Positions 13,506 through 24,829 are shown, numbered from the stretch's first letter. The stretch: DNA of 64,000 nucleotides from Limanda limanda (GCF_963576545.1 NC_083642.1:6600901-6664900), one strand, 5' to 3'. Numbers and translations: made by a program. The notes: generated from the sequence alone by a model not told the origin.

Positions 13506-14386
13506 CGGCACTGGAGCGACGCCAGTCCAACCTTTACAGCAAGCTCTCCCCTTCCTGTCTGGTGTTCTGTCACTCTCTCTCTCAGCGTGTTGTCGTGTAT
13601 TCACTAGAGTAAATGATTTTAGCATGTGATTAAATACAATGACAGGCTGATATATATGATGCTTATCTTCGTGACTCTCAGACATTCCCAGAGAGTCCCC
13701 CTAGAGGTTTATTCAAGTAGGTCTGTCCCTCTCGTGGAAAGACATTTGACCTAGGGTATGACCTCTGACCAGCTAATGGATGGGGGCAAAGGGAAGGTCC
13801 ATGACCATTGCATTTTCATCTTTATGTGCAAAACACCTCCTTATTTGGGCTGATGGCCCTTTTGTGTGATGTCATGTTATCTCTAGGTTTGGGGTCCCAC
13901 CTCCCACCTATACAACTTCTCGCCCTCCAGGGAGAAGACAGACTTCACTATTTGGCCTGGGTGATTTCTCCGAGTTCTAGAGCTCGTCTTGACCTGTGAA
14001 ACTTCTGTGTAATAAACATTATTATACTTGTAAGTACTGGGTCCGCGGTCCTTTCCTTCATCATCAAACTTCGACAACAGCATCAACCTCTCGGCCGACC
14101 AGAATATACTTCAGTGTCTATACGTCTGTCTCACACCCTCTCTCTTTCAGGCACAAAACCAAGGTGCACATTAGGTGCTGCTGCTGCACATTTTGATGCT
14201 TGGCTGTCACTGGATCATTGTCTGGTGACATAAAGCGCAGTAAAGCACTGAGCAGTGATGAAGTGGAGAGGGTTTTAAACCCTGCGCTCACTGGCACATT
14301 TCTCGCCTTTCAACCAATGTCATTTGGAGAGTGTCATCGTCCCAGTGTGAAAGTAGCCCACCCCCCACTCCTCACCCAAAACACAG

Positions 14387-14458
14387 ACGAGAGAAAGACA
14401 GAGAGAGAGAGACAGAGAGAGAGAGACAGACCGGGAGAGAAAGAGAAGAGAGAGAGAC
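14387..14458. repeat. GA-rich imperfect microsatellite
   Basis: Alternating GA runs interrupted by CA and AA steps. The plus strand is a pure purine tract apart from C interruptions. Confidence 0.85.
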
Positions 14459-15114
14459 TCTTCCTTGGCAGCACTTGCTCCATTATTCCGCTGGAGGCTT
14501 GATTAGACAGAGGATAATTTACGAGCCACTTCATTGCCAATTCAACGGCCACATCACCTGTAAATAATTGAAACCCTTCATGTCCATTCCAACATAATCA
14601 TATCGCTATCATGTTAATGTATCCAGCAGGGCTGTCCGTTGGGTCAGGAGCAGGACTACTTTAAATCTTGGCCGACCTGTCTCCATAATTCTCCCGAGCA
14701 ACACCCTCCAGCAAACAGAAAAAAAAAAAAAACTAAAGATGAAGGACTGCACTGACAAATGATGAAAAATTGAAAATACAGTAAACAAACACAAAGGCGT
14801 CTCAGCAAGGCAGCGGTGGGCTGCAGGTGGAGGGCACAAGTTTGGCTCTGGCTTGTTAATTATCTTTGCTTATGAAGCGGATAAGGACGATTCATCACCC
14901 TCTCATTTATTTATCAGTCAAGCAGAGATATATATATATAAAAAAAAAAGGGCTGAGAGATTGCGTGTGGAATAGCTATTACTGTGAGTTGAAGGAGACA
15001 AGGAGGACAAGAGAAATCAAACCCTCGGCTTTTAATTGCAGGGGAATTGTATCGTCGTGGGAATTGTCTTCCTCAAACACTCTTAATTATAACCCTGTTA
15101 AAAAAAAAAAAAAA

Positions 15115-15320
15115 TTGATGTTGAATTGATGGCTATTTTTCTTACTTCATTTAAAAAAAGTAATGAATATTAATTATCCAATTTGAAATGGCTCTCACCT
15201 TTCCGTTCGCACACTCCTCTCAAATGCGCGCGACCAAAAAGAAAGATTTGAATAATTTATCAATTAACTTATATTTGAATTGATTAATTCACTGATGTAA
15301 AATTAATACATGGCTGTTCT
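15115..15320. promoter_or_regulatory. Candidate conserved non-coding element, homeodomain-site cluster
   Basis: A low-repeat, AT-rich stretch with several TAAT/ATTA cores: ATTAATTATCC near 15169, CAATTAAC near 15261, GATTAATTC near 15281 and AAATTAATAC near 15300. This composition is typical of vertebrate developmental enhancers in long introns. The poly-A run at 15100-15114 marks its left edge. No conservation data were available. Confidence 0.3.
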
Positions 15321-15870
15321 CCACATACCCACTCGATCCTCTGCTATCTTTAATGAAACAGTTAAAGCAGTGTGGGTCTCGCCTGTGGGCTGGGGTGTAG
15401 AGAGCTGGGGTATCTATCTAATAAAAAACCCACAGTAATTAAGATGTCTCATCCGAATCAACAGGCGAGCTATCTCCCCCCCCCCCCACTCTGACAGGTG
15501 AGAAATTCCCAGTTCTTTCCATGCAGAGCGAGCCAGAGCTCTTTAGGGAGTGAGTGCTTTGTTGACAAAAAGCAAATCAAATTGCCCAGACGGCTATGAA
15601 GGGAGGGATTGACATAAACTGTGCTGTTCAGTCAGAGGTCAAAGGTCAAGTTAATAAAAGGGGCTGTGAATATCTGTAGGCTCTCTGTGGAAGTGTGTGA
15701 TGTGCTGTGGAAGGAAGCCACTATTCTTTCTTGATCACTACATGATGAGAGGTCACAAGAGGTCAGTTCTGCCGTTTGCTGTTTTTACTCATTGAATTCA
15801 CTCATCATCCACTGTACTTCCTGTTCTGTGAGGCCCAGCCGGGGCGAAGAAATGGGACAGAATATGTGCC

Positions 15871-15881
15871 AGTGTGTGCGT

Positions 15882-15929
<48 letters not shown>
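15871..15929. repeat. (GT)n microsatellite
   Basis: GT run with GCGT and ATGT interruptions at its left end. Spurious open frames on both strands cross it. Confidence 0.95.
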
Positions 15930-15930
<1 letters not shown>

Positions 15931-16043
15931 CCCATATCCTGTCTGTTCTTTGCTGGTGAATCACCACGCTCTCTGGCATCCGTCCAGGAACTATTTTCTC
16001 CTTCTCTTTACATAATAGCAAACGGTATCACTGAAGCCGTGTG

Positions 16044-16085
16044 TCCTGTCCTGTCCTGTCCTCTGTCCTCCTCCTCCTCCTCTTG
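16044..16085. repeat. TGTCC and CTC short tandem repeats
   Basis: Four copies of the pentamer TGTCC are followed by a (CTC)n run. Confidence 0.8.
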
Positions 16086-17164
16086 TTCCACTGCCACTTC
16101 CTGTCCACCTTCCCCCATCCTCCGCCTTTCTGTGAATGTGGGAGCTTTTAAGTCCCGTTTTGTGCCCATGGTGCTAAGGTACACTCCGTGGGAACCGTGA
16201 GGCGAACAGTACAGGGCACATGCGTTCCCAAACCACACCCACAGCACAGAGGGGTAGATCCTAGGGTATGACATGAGGAGGTGCGTGGGACGGGAGGTTG
16301 CATTTGACTGAAATGCCCCCTAGAGCTTCCCTAAGGCCCAGGATCCGGGATGCGCTCCACCATATGCCTACAGGACAGCACCCAGCTGGGCATCGGGGTG
16401 TGACAGGCTGAAAATAACAGTAACGGAGACAGTCCTCAGCGCACAGGCCAACATACGGACACTCAGCACCACCCGAGTACCGAGGTGGAAGAGGAACAAG
16501 AGGTACGAGAGGGGGTGGAGAGCAGAGGGGGGATGGAAATAGAAAACAAAGGTGGTGAAGGGAGAGGACTTTGTGGGGAGAGACAAGGGTGAGGACTGAG
16601 GCAGTGTGTCTGTGTGTTAAGCGTGTCGTTGTGTGCGTGTGTGTGTGTGTGTAGTAGAGATGTGTGTAGGCAGGGTTTAGTGTCTGAACTGCTCAGAGAC
16701 TCAGGTGTGGATAATATGTAACGTCTACTTAATATGTGTGCATGTCCTCATGTGTGTGTATTTGAAAGACAGAGTCAGGACAGAGAGCCCACAGTGAGGT
16801 TCTGGTGTAGGACCGGGTGTCTCTAGGTGTCCTAGTGGCTGGGGGGTGGGGGGGGGTGCTCTGCTGTGTCTGTGGCCCGCTCCATGACAGCCAGCCTGCA
16901 CGCTGCTCACTGGTGCAGAAGCGCTAATTGAATTAAGTCTTTATTATCAGGCTGCCGAGGCAGCACTTCTCCCCATCTCGGGCCGCTTGGCTGACACTTT
17001 CTCCTTGAACACCTGCTTGACATCAACTTCCTCCTCTATTTATTTATCCTCCCTCTCCTGTGGCCAGCCACTGGCTGCACTCCTTCCTCCCCTCCACCTC
17101 CTCCTCCATATTGGCATACTGAGCGAGGCTAGGCCTGCTTGTTTATCTTGCTGCTTCGTCTGTC

Positions 17165-17182
17165 GGGGGGGGGGGGGGGGGG
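17165..17182. repeat. Poly-G tract (18 G)
   Basis: Eighteen consecutive G, about 115 bp left of the hAT element. Confidence 0.9.
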
Positions 17183-17298
17183 CGCAACGCTCCTCAGCTT
17201 GGATAACCTCAGCATCGCAAAGTAACTTTAACTTTTAGGTGCATGAGCTGAAGCCCTTGACAGAAACATGACCTGTACACGTCAGTGACTATTACCAT

Positions 17299-18129
17299 TA
17301 GGGTTGCAAAATTCCGGGAATATTCAAAGTTGGAAACTTTCCATGGGAATTAACGGGAATTAACGGGAATATACGGGAATTAACGGGAATATACGGGAAT
17401 TAACGGGAATAAACTGGAAATGTTGTGGGTAATTTATACTAACTGTATTTACCTTTTCATATACAAACATAAATATAAACATTTTGTTTTGTCATAGGCT
17501 GATTTGAGTCCTGAGGAAACTTTGGGCACTTGACTATATGCTTCTGCATCGTTGTGTCATTCTTAACATAGGTCTTTGCACAGTGTTTGCAAATGTACAC
17601 AGCCTTTCCTTCTACATTGGATGGGGTGAAATGTCTCCACACATGAGAGAGTGCACGTGGGATTTTTCTGTAGAATAAGATGAGAAAAAAGTTTGTAAAA
17701 AAGCACTAATGCAATGCCAGAGATAAAAATATTTAGCCAAACAATTGGAATCGTCTGTAAACATATTTTACAATTGATGGATAAATGAATGTAAATAGGC
17801 TAGATGAACAGATGAACAATCCTCAATCAGCATGCTAATATATTTTCCCCAGTAATATCATTGAAACTTACCTGACTAGTCCTGCACACTACAGCAGGCC
17901 TCAGTAGCCCTGCTGTAGAGTGAAGGATGCTGGGAATTATCTGTGCATGTGATGGAAGAATGCACAGTGGAGGGTAAATAGAGTTTTGATTGGTGTTTTT
18001 ATTGCTCAGCGTTTAATTTGCGTATTTTTTTTTCAAAATTCCCCAAATTCCCGAGCTAAACTTCCCATGGAAACTTTCCGGAAACTTTCCAGAAATGTAC
18101 CGGAAACCTTCCGCCCCTTTGCAACCCTG
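17299..18129 (-). mobile_element. Non-autonomous hAT transposon with 8-bp target duplication
   Basis: The left end starts TAGGGTTGCAAAA and the right end closes TTTGCAACCCTG, giving inverted terminal repeats. Exact 8-bp target duplications ATTACCAT flank it at 17291-17298 and 18130-18137, as expected for hAT insertions. Subterminal inverted motifs (AACTTTCCATGGG against its near complement) follow. Seven 10-bp direct repeats of GGGAATTAAC / GGGAATATAC type occupy 17345-17414. The element is 831 bp, too short for a full hAT transposase, but it keeps one BED zinc-finger exon on the minus strand. The clean target duplication suggests a fairly young, internally deleted copy. Confidence 0.92.
17457..17667 (-). 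pseudogene. BED zinc-finger exon fragment of a hAT transposase
   Basis: On the minus strand an acceptor-like TCTTATTCTACAG precedes 17667, and an uninterrupted frame of about 70 codons runs to a stop at 17457. The protein has the BED finger layout WRHFT...KAVYICKHCAKTYV...MQKHIVKC: a Trp near the start, a CxxC pair and a HxxxC pair. This is the N-terminal DNA-binding module of BED-type hAT transposases. The catalytic domain and C-terminal dimerisation domain are absent from the element. It may still encode a small DNA-binding peptide, but I expect it to be a relic. Confidence 0.75.
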
Positions 18130-19500
18130 ATTACCATACAAAAATGATAAAAAGGATTAATTCCTATAAATGATCTTGCCCTTCCTGGCCTTCATGAGCA
18201 GTCCTGGTGAGTGTGGGGGGGAATAAAGGCGATAAAGCACGATGACGCCCCGTGTTCTATTGAATAGTCTCCGGTGGGCGAGCTGGCCCAGGTAATACAC
18301 AGCAGCTTGGATGAGAACTAACATACATCTAGTCCCCTGTCCATTTCCACTAGCCTCAGGCTCCGGCTGCCTCCCTGGGCTCAGCTCGGGCATTACTTTA
18401 GAGGACAGACAAACAAGAGACACTATTAAGTTGGCCAGGAGTCTGAGGCCCAGGCACTTGGCCCAGCACTCGCTCTAATCTATTGACCGCTTGCATTCTC
18501 CCTCCCATGCCCCAAAACCACAGGACTTTTCTCTTTCTGTCAGTTGAATCCATTGCTCACCTCTCTCCATCTCTATCTGCTGTTTATTCACTCTATTTCT
18601 CTCTTTTTTCACTCGCTCGCCCAGTGTCAGCTCAATCCCCCTCTATTCCATCTTTCTGCAGCTCCTTCGTCCGTTTGTGTAAATCCTCCCCCCCCTCACT
18701 TCTCCTCCTCCTCACCCCATCCATCACTATTCCTCCCATCTCCATGTCGTCCGTTCGTTTCTCTTATCGACATGTTTCCATTTTCTAAACTGCCCTCGCT
18801 CCATCATATTCACCCGTCCTCCGATGGCCATTTTTCATTTACTCTCTTTCTCTCACTCTTACCTCATGCTCTTTGGGTTCACCCTTCGCTCATGTCCTCT
18901 CCCTGTGCTTTCCCCTGGTGGGCTTTGTTTCACCCAGGCAGCATGGCCCCAGGTGGACATAGCTGTCCTTGTCAGGGCCTGTGACTTGGTGGGGGGGGGG
19001 GCGGCTGTGTCCTCCAGGGCCCAAATCGAATGGGTCAGCCCGGGGAGAACTGTCACTATGGAGCAAACTAAACTTTTACCCGTGACAACTTGGAGATAAA
19101 CAACGGTTGTGAAGAATGACAAACATAAAAAAAAAGATGAAGGCAATCACACCAGCTCTCCTCAACCAACGTCTCTTCACATCTACCTGACACGTTGTTT
19201 TTTTTCCCAACGTGACTCCTTTCAGCGCCATATGTCCGACTATCTTTAGCTCATTGTGATATTCTGTAGTACCTCTTTATATTTTATGATTTGGTTTTTC
19301 TATATGCGCTTCTCTTTTACACACACTTTCTTTCTCATTCTCTTTCTGGGTGTCTCTCTCCTCTCCTCTCCTGCTGCTCCTGTCCTTTTCCACTCTCCTC
19401 TGAAACTCCGCCAGCCAACGAGTGCCACAAAGCATTAGGACGAAACACTATCGGACGCCCTTCTCAGGCACATCCTACACATCAGCCCCCCACTCGTGCT

Positions 19501-19524
19501 CACACGCTCACACACACAAACTCA

Positions 19525-19594
<70 letters not shown>
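19501..19594. repeat. CA microsatellite block
   Basis: Two long (CA)n runs are separated by AACTCA. They produce HTHTHT frames on the plus strand. Confidence 0.95.
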
Positions 19595-19597
<3 letters not shown>

Positions 19598-21109
19598 AAG
19601 GCCCACTACTTCCTCACACCATGTGCCAGACTAAGTGACAGAAGCAGAGTTTACACATAGGCCTGGGGAGGTCTTATTTGCCGTGGCAGACTCACCCAGA
19701 TACCTCTACACACGTTGCACACGTTACTCACAAGCCCTCCATCTTTAATTCAAAACACATACACACAGTTCCACCGGTAATTACACACACGCCGTCTGAA
19801 TACATTCATAAATTCCTGCACGTGTTCATCCACCACGCGGATCCTCCTTTTTTTTTCTTTATAAATGCATAGTCATGCTCTCAGCAATCAGTCCTACCGT
19901 GTGCATGCAAACAACATTTACATATACACATATCTCTTTCACTCTCGCTCTCACACAGTCCACACACATAACTGCACAAATTCACAGGCTGCGTACACAA
20001 TAGCAAACGCCGTACACAATGGCAAACAAACAGTCATTAGTAGATTTCAGGCTGCCTCTCAGTTCTGCTCAACTCTGTTGTGTTGGTGTGCCCGCGCCTC
20101 TGGGGTGGCGCCGCTGCTGTAGGTTTTAATAAAAGCATTGTCTTTGGAAGCTGTCTAAAGGGACTCGGTTTCATTTTGGAGAGCTGCTGCTGGAGAGCTG
20201 TTTCTGTGGATGTGGGTGTGGGAGGAGAGAGGGCTATTGCGCTGGGACGTGGGAGCTGCTAGGTTCAGTGTCATTGTGGGGCCCTCCAAGGACTGGTGCT
20301 TATTGTTTGATAGTTTCAATATACAATAGTTGTGTGTATGTGTGAGCTTGCATGTGTGTATTTGTGTGTGCAGCGTTCTGTAGTCATGTAAGCACATGTG
20401 TAGATCCGAGCGTTCCAAACTTGTGTAGGAGTGGAAGCAAATGGCTGACACAGCCCACCACTATTTTCCCAAACAGCTGTAACAAGTCTTCTGTATATTT
20501 GCATTTTATGCAAGACAGGAGATTAGGCAAATAAACACAAACACACAGAGAGCGATCTGGATAACAGGAGCAGAAGCTCTCTCTCTCTCTCTGTTGTGTG
20601 TTGAGACGGGTTGCTGTTAAGGAGTCCTATAAAACACAAGAAAAAAATAGAAACACCAACGTCTCCAGTCGTGAAACTGTGTGCCATTTAGACGATGCTC
20701 AGGATAATGAGCTATCTCTATACGACACACAGGTGTCCATTAGCTCTTAGGGCTGACCAATCTGTGACACCCTCCAGCCAATCGTTTCTCCATCTGTCAG
20801 CACACAAACACCTCGGAAAGGCCCCTCCAGGAGACATTTGTGTCATTTATGATGGACAACGAAATGCCTGCTCTCAACAGGAGCACGACGTAACGCCCAT
20901 GATGAGGCCGAATCAAATGTTATTGTCTTGATTTGGAACTGCAACGTTTCTCTGCACCATCCTTCTGTTTTTCCCTCTCCTCCCACAGGCGCATTCAGAT
21001 CCCATCAGCTGGAGCAACACGGACACATCTTTAAAAAGGCAAAAGGAAAAGATCCAGTACGGCAATCTCACAGGATGCAGGGGAGGAAAATCCTAATTGT
21101 CCCTTTAAG

Positions 21110-21330
21110 TGTGTTCCCTCCCGTGGAGTGAAGGTGCCGGGGTAACGGCCATCTTAAATCACAGCCTGGCCGCGGCCTTCATTAAAGCCATAATGCCAGG
21201 CTCTCCCTTTAATGGAAATGGAAGCCAGCGAGGCTGTGGGTGTAAATTAAAGTGTAAAGCCCGAGTAGGGGAAAGATTTCCCCGGCTCTGACAGGTGCGG
21301 CCTGAATTAGCTGTAGTGCTGTTCAAGCAG
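21110..21330. promoter_or_regulatory. Candidate conserved non-coding element
   Basis: Repeat-free sequence with ATTAAAG/AATTAG cores and a TGACAGGTG (Meis/TALE-like) motif near 21289. It is enhancer-like in composition only. Confidence 0.25.
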
Positions 21331-21736
21331 TCAGTGGGAGAACACTGCTATTGATTTTAAGCACTGTTGCACTTCCTATCTGAAAGGGAATGTGTATTAC
21401 TAGAGCTGGGCACATCAATCACTCAGCATTCCACCACTCTCCCCTGGCATGCTTCGGATTTTTGAAAACGATAAACAAACAGAAACAGACCCAAACAGAA
21501 GACAGTGCTGGCTGTACGGCTACTGTACGCGTCTGGCTGGTGTGCACCAGCATTAGCCGGGTAAAGTACATCTGTGCATGTGTAACTATGTTGATGGTTC
21601 AAATCCTGTCCAACTCGGAACTGCAGTCATAGTTTTTTTATGTATTTCTTTTATTTTGCCGTGTTTATCTTATTTTGAAGGCCCACAACTGGAACTTCTG
21701 GGGATTAGTGGGGCGCAACCTTTTTTTTTACCTCAG

Positions 21737-21888
21737 ATGCAGATTCCCCAGCTCTGAGTAAGTTGTGCCGCTCTGTCTGTCAGTGTTTTAGTTGATTATG
21801 GTTAATTTAGTGTTTAAAACATGTTTAGTAATATGCAACTTTTGCAACTTTTCTTTTACAGATGACTGTGTCCCGTTTGTTGTTTCAG
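21737..21888 (+). pseudogene. Unspliced gene fragment: two mini-exons and a 104-bp GT-AG intron
   Basis: A poly-T tract ending ACCTCAG precedes a 21-bp block (21737-21757). It is followed by a 104-bp segment (21758-21861) that starts GTAAGT and ends TTTTCTTTTACAG. A 27-bp block (21862-21888) then runs into GTATGT, another good donor. The downstream copy (21941-21989) contains the same two blocks joined exactly at these boundaries. The shared frame reads DADSP.LNDCVPFVVS, and both blocks are multiples of three. The source gene is not recognised. This lies on the strand opposite to camta1. Confidence 0.55.
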
Positions 21889-21940
21889 GTATGTTGTTCA
21901 CAGTAGTAAATTGTAAATCTATACGATCACGTGTTAGGCG

Positions 21941-22041
21941 GATGCAGATTCCCCACCTCTGAATGACTGTGTCCCGTTTGTTGTTTCAGATGACACAGAA
22001 AATAAAGTTAAACTATTTTACCGAGCCTGAGTCATGAGAGA
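21941..22041 (+). pseudogene. Spliced-looking copy of the neighbouring fragment
   Basis: The 21-bp block (one mismatch) and the 27-bp block (identical) are fused with nothing between them, then continue into ATGACACAGAAAATAAAG with no donor. The frame goes on to read DDTENKVKLFYRA and then stops at about 22030. This is what a retroposed, spliced transcript of the upstream arrangement would look like. No poly-A tail or target duplication was identified. The right end is approximate. Confidence 0.45.
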
Positions 22042-22091
22042 TGAATGAAAAGAGCAGCAGTGCAAACACAGACCGTCACACATGCATGTAA

Positions 22092-24520
22092 TTGCTCCAC
22101 TTCATCTCATCTTGGTTTGTGTTGACAGGACGCCATCTCTATTCAGGGCATGTCCTGCATGGCGTGTCACCTTGGTCAAACAGCTGGCGTCAGCTCGGTG
22201 AGCTCTGGCTGCGGCCCGGCTCCCGTGTTTACGACCTGCACGTGTCAGAGTTGTTTGCCGGCGTGCAGTGTGGCGCCTCTCCGTGTGTGTGTGTGACCCT
22301 GCTGCTTATCTCCGCCTCCCATCTCGCCCCCGCTGACCCCGGCTACAGGCTCTGGCAGGGGGGAGAATTAGCCTACTTAGCCTATTCGCCGCAGGGGTCA
22401 ACCCCTCGCAGACACACCCAGCCAGCGCACCCACAATCAGACGAGCCCACACACACACACACACACTCACACTCACGGAAAAAAGACATGTGTTGACAAA
22501 TGATAACGCAGCGTTTAACCACAGGTGTCCCGAGTTTGACCTTTCACCCGTGACCTTGGGCAAAAAGCTTTTCATATAGCCGGCCAGCCATCAATCAGAC
22601 CCCATCAATCACACATGTACATATGCCGCACCCCTTCAATCCCCCCCTCCTCTTCTCGCCCCCAAACATCCATCACTACACTCTACCCTTTCACTGACGT
22701 CTGGTAAAACACAAACACTTCACAACATCTCCCCCTGCCTCGCTTGTGCCGGGACACACACACACAAACACCACACACACACACACACACACAGTCACAC
22801 ACACACTAACACACGCTGTGAACACGCACTTCTTGTCCTGAAACGATGGCTCCTCTAAAACATGGAATGTGTTGTCGTGTTGTCAGGTCATCTGCAGGTG
22901 TACACTAGAGGCTGCTCCCTGGTGACACGTTTACTGGGACATCAGCACCTGCACTGAGACATGACACGGGGGTGAAATCCCCGAGCACGGCAGCAGCAGC
23001 TGAGGCCACGGCGTAACAGACAAGCCCGTGTTGACAGACTGTGGCCATGAGCATCCTGAGGACCATTTGTTTAGAAAGTGACTTGATCAGAAATCCCTCA
23101 CTCCAGTGTCATTTTGAGGCTGTTCCATGCTGGGGGATGCCACCCCTCTGACATTTGTAATGCTTTAGCACCTGTCACAGCCTTTTTTCTCTTCCCTGTT
23201 ATAGTTAATCCTAAATGTCATTTACCATACTACGGCAAAATAGCAGCCCCCTCACAGTATGTTCTGGAGAGAGTCTTAAAACCGGTCTAACACCAATTAT
23301 GCAGTCGCAATCTCATGATTAAAATAAGCCTGACATTAGTTTGTTTTAGTGAGTTGGAGGAGCGGCTTCGGGACGAGAGGGCATTCTTGATAAAAAAAAA
23401 AAAAAAACAGGTGAGCTCAGTGCTCTTTTGGCCCGATGCTCCATAATTACACCAGAGAACATATTCTAATTGGCAGTGTCTTTATGCAGGACTATTATCA
23501 ATGTCCCTCCGAGGCAGTGGAGGAGAGGAGGGATGGGGAGAGGGATGTGTGAGGGATGGCTTCTATGTCAGTGAGCCCAGGGTCCATTCACACATGCATG
23601 AGGACGGCTATTAATGTCGGCACAGCAAGTCCGGCTCACACAGAAAAGAGGCAGACATTTTTTAACATATTGAGCCGATTCCAAATGGATGAACATGTAC
23701 ATTTTAGTTAAGAAGATACTTTGTGAACAGACTGCACTCGCTGTAGCGAGAGAGGAGATTGTGTGGTCTGACAGTGCAACATTAAAACAGACAATACAGC
23801 CGAGGCCAAGGGCGTCAATCCCTGCGCTGTCCAATAAAAAGAAATAAGCTCCAGCGACTCAGACAAAGACCTGTTCGTCTGCTCCTGTCAGCTGTGGAGG
23901 GATGCTATTACACAGCCCCATGCATTATTAATTATCATTCTACATAATGACATCACACAGCAAATGCAAGCCACTAAACGCAAGTGTTTGCTGACGTTGA
24001 ATTTCTTCTGTGTGTTCCCAATTTGCCATTAATGTATCCGCGCACATTAAAGGAAATAATTCGACTGCAGCACTGGCTTCCCTATTCCCTATAAGCTCTT
24101 GGCATTTTGTTCCAAGTGGGTGTAAAGTCTGACCCAAAAAACAAACTTCCAGCTTCCAACAGTGTTATGAGCCGAGTGGTGAATGTGCAGACAGATAGGG
24201 ACATATTAACATAGCATTCAAAGGAGATGCGGCACCAGTGTGTGATGTGTTAATTAACTTGCTAAAAGGCAGTTATTAGTCAATTTTAATATTCTATCAT
24301 TTATTTGCAAACGGTAAAGTTTTTTCTCAACCGCCATAAGCAGCCTGTAACGTTAGACATCCTGCACTGAACTCGAATGAGGTTGTGCATAAGGGAAACG
24401 GTCGTGAGGAGAGAAAAAACATGTAAAGCCAAAGATTGAAGTTATGGCACTCTGAATGTCATACTTTCAGGGCTATGAATTTTAACTTGTGTTTTAAAAA
24501 AGGGGCAGCAGTGTAATTGT
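22092..24520. other. Intronic sequence without recognised gene
   Basis: A GC-rich patch at 22130-22400 follows an acceptor-like GTGTTGACAG and is open for over 100 codons, but it has no convincing identity. CA repeats lie at 22448-22476 and 22753-22814, and a 16-A run at 23392-23407. The remainder is low-repeat unique sequence leading to the camta1 exon donor. Confidence 0.4.
22753..22814. repeat. CA microsatellite block
   Basis: Imperfect (CA)n with AAACAC, GTC and TAA interruptions. Confidence 0.9.
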
Positions 24521-24525
24521 CTTAC

Positions 24526-24593
24526 CTTGTTTTAGGGGACGTCGTTAGCCATTCTTCATGCTTTTCAAACGTTATCAAGTAAGCTGCGATCTC
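24526..24593 (-). CDS. camta1: camta1 internal coding exon (start of CG-1 DNA-binding domain)
   Basis: Read on the minus strand, this 68-bp exon follows a strong acceptor (long C/T tract ending TTTTCCACAG, just above 24593) and is followed by the donor GTAAGAC at 24525 and below. It has 22 complete codons plus two bases (AG) of a split Arg codon. The translation starts EIAAYLITFEK and ends EEWLTTSPKT, which I recognise from memory as residues near 79-100 of vertebrate CAMTA1; CAMTA2 differs in this block. CAMTA1 is a nuclear transcription activator with a CG-1 DNA-binding domain, an IPT/TIG domain, ankyrin repeats and IQ calmodulin-binding motifs; only the N-terminal part of CG-1 is here. The phase fits the next known residues, R-PQNGS. 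The neighbouring exons, expected at higher coordinates (WNTNE) and lower coordinates (PQNGS...), were searched for by eye and not found. Teleosts can have two camta1 copies, and I cannot say which this is. Confidence 0.95.
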
Positions 24594-24829
24594 CTGTGGA
24601 AAAGAGCAGAGAGGAGAGAGGAAAGGGAGTGAGGCTTAGATCTGTCATCTTTAATCACTGTTCTCTGGTGTTTGTAATACATCGGTGAGACTGCTTCATT
24701 GATATTCAGACAGCCGAACCAGCAGCACAAACACGGCGGGAAGACGGAAACAGGGGGCAGAGGGGTTGGGAGCTCCGGCAGGTAAATGAAGACTGGTTAA
24801 AAAGTAAAAAGGGAAAGACGTGAAGTGAA

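Larger units (their letters stand above)
18138..21735. other. Intronic sequence without recognised gene
   Basis: C/T-rich at 18490-18900 and 19300-19420, with an 11-G run at 18991-19001. CA repeats lie at 19501-19594, and a 19-bp tandem duplication (CGTACACAAT[A/G]GCAAAC) at 19992-20029. At 20990 a pyrimidine tract ending CCACAG resembles a plus-strand acceptor, but no exon identity was found. 21110-21330 is low-repeat and enhancer-like. Confidence 0.4.
1..24525 (-). other. camta1: camta1 intron downstream of the CG-1 exon (partial)
   Basis: This begins with the GTAAG donor next to the exon and runs off the left edge of the window, at least 24.5 kb. No exon matching the next CG-1 segment (PQNGS...ILYNRKK) was found on the minus strand. 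The contents are a Tc1 fossil, an hAT element, the split duplicated segment at 21.7-22.0 kb, microsatellites and candidate regulatory stretches. Confidence 0.8.

Noticed and set aside
20990..21131. Strong plus-strand acceptor-like tract (CCTCCCACAG) followed by a 46-codon frame
   Set aside because: No recognisable protein, and no partner exon seen; it lies antisense to camta1. Pyrimidine-rich tracts ending CAG are common here.
21596..21620. GGTTCAAATCC, like a tRNA or SINE B box
   Set aside because: No A box at the right distance, and the flanking bases do not form a T stem or acceptor stem.
22131..22197. Plus-strand exon-like segment after GTGTTGACAG, reading ISIQGMSCMACHLGQ with a GTGAGC donor
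   Set aside because: The GMxCxxC string resembles a heavy-metal-binding motif, but the rest of that domain is absent, the spacing to the next conserved Gly/Val is wrong, and the acceptor tract is weak. Probably coincidence.
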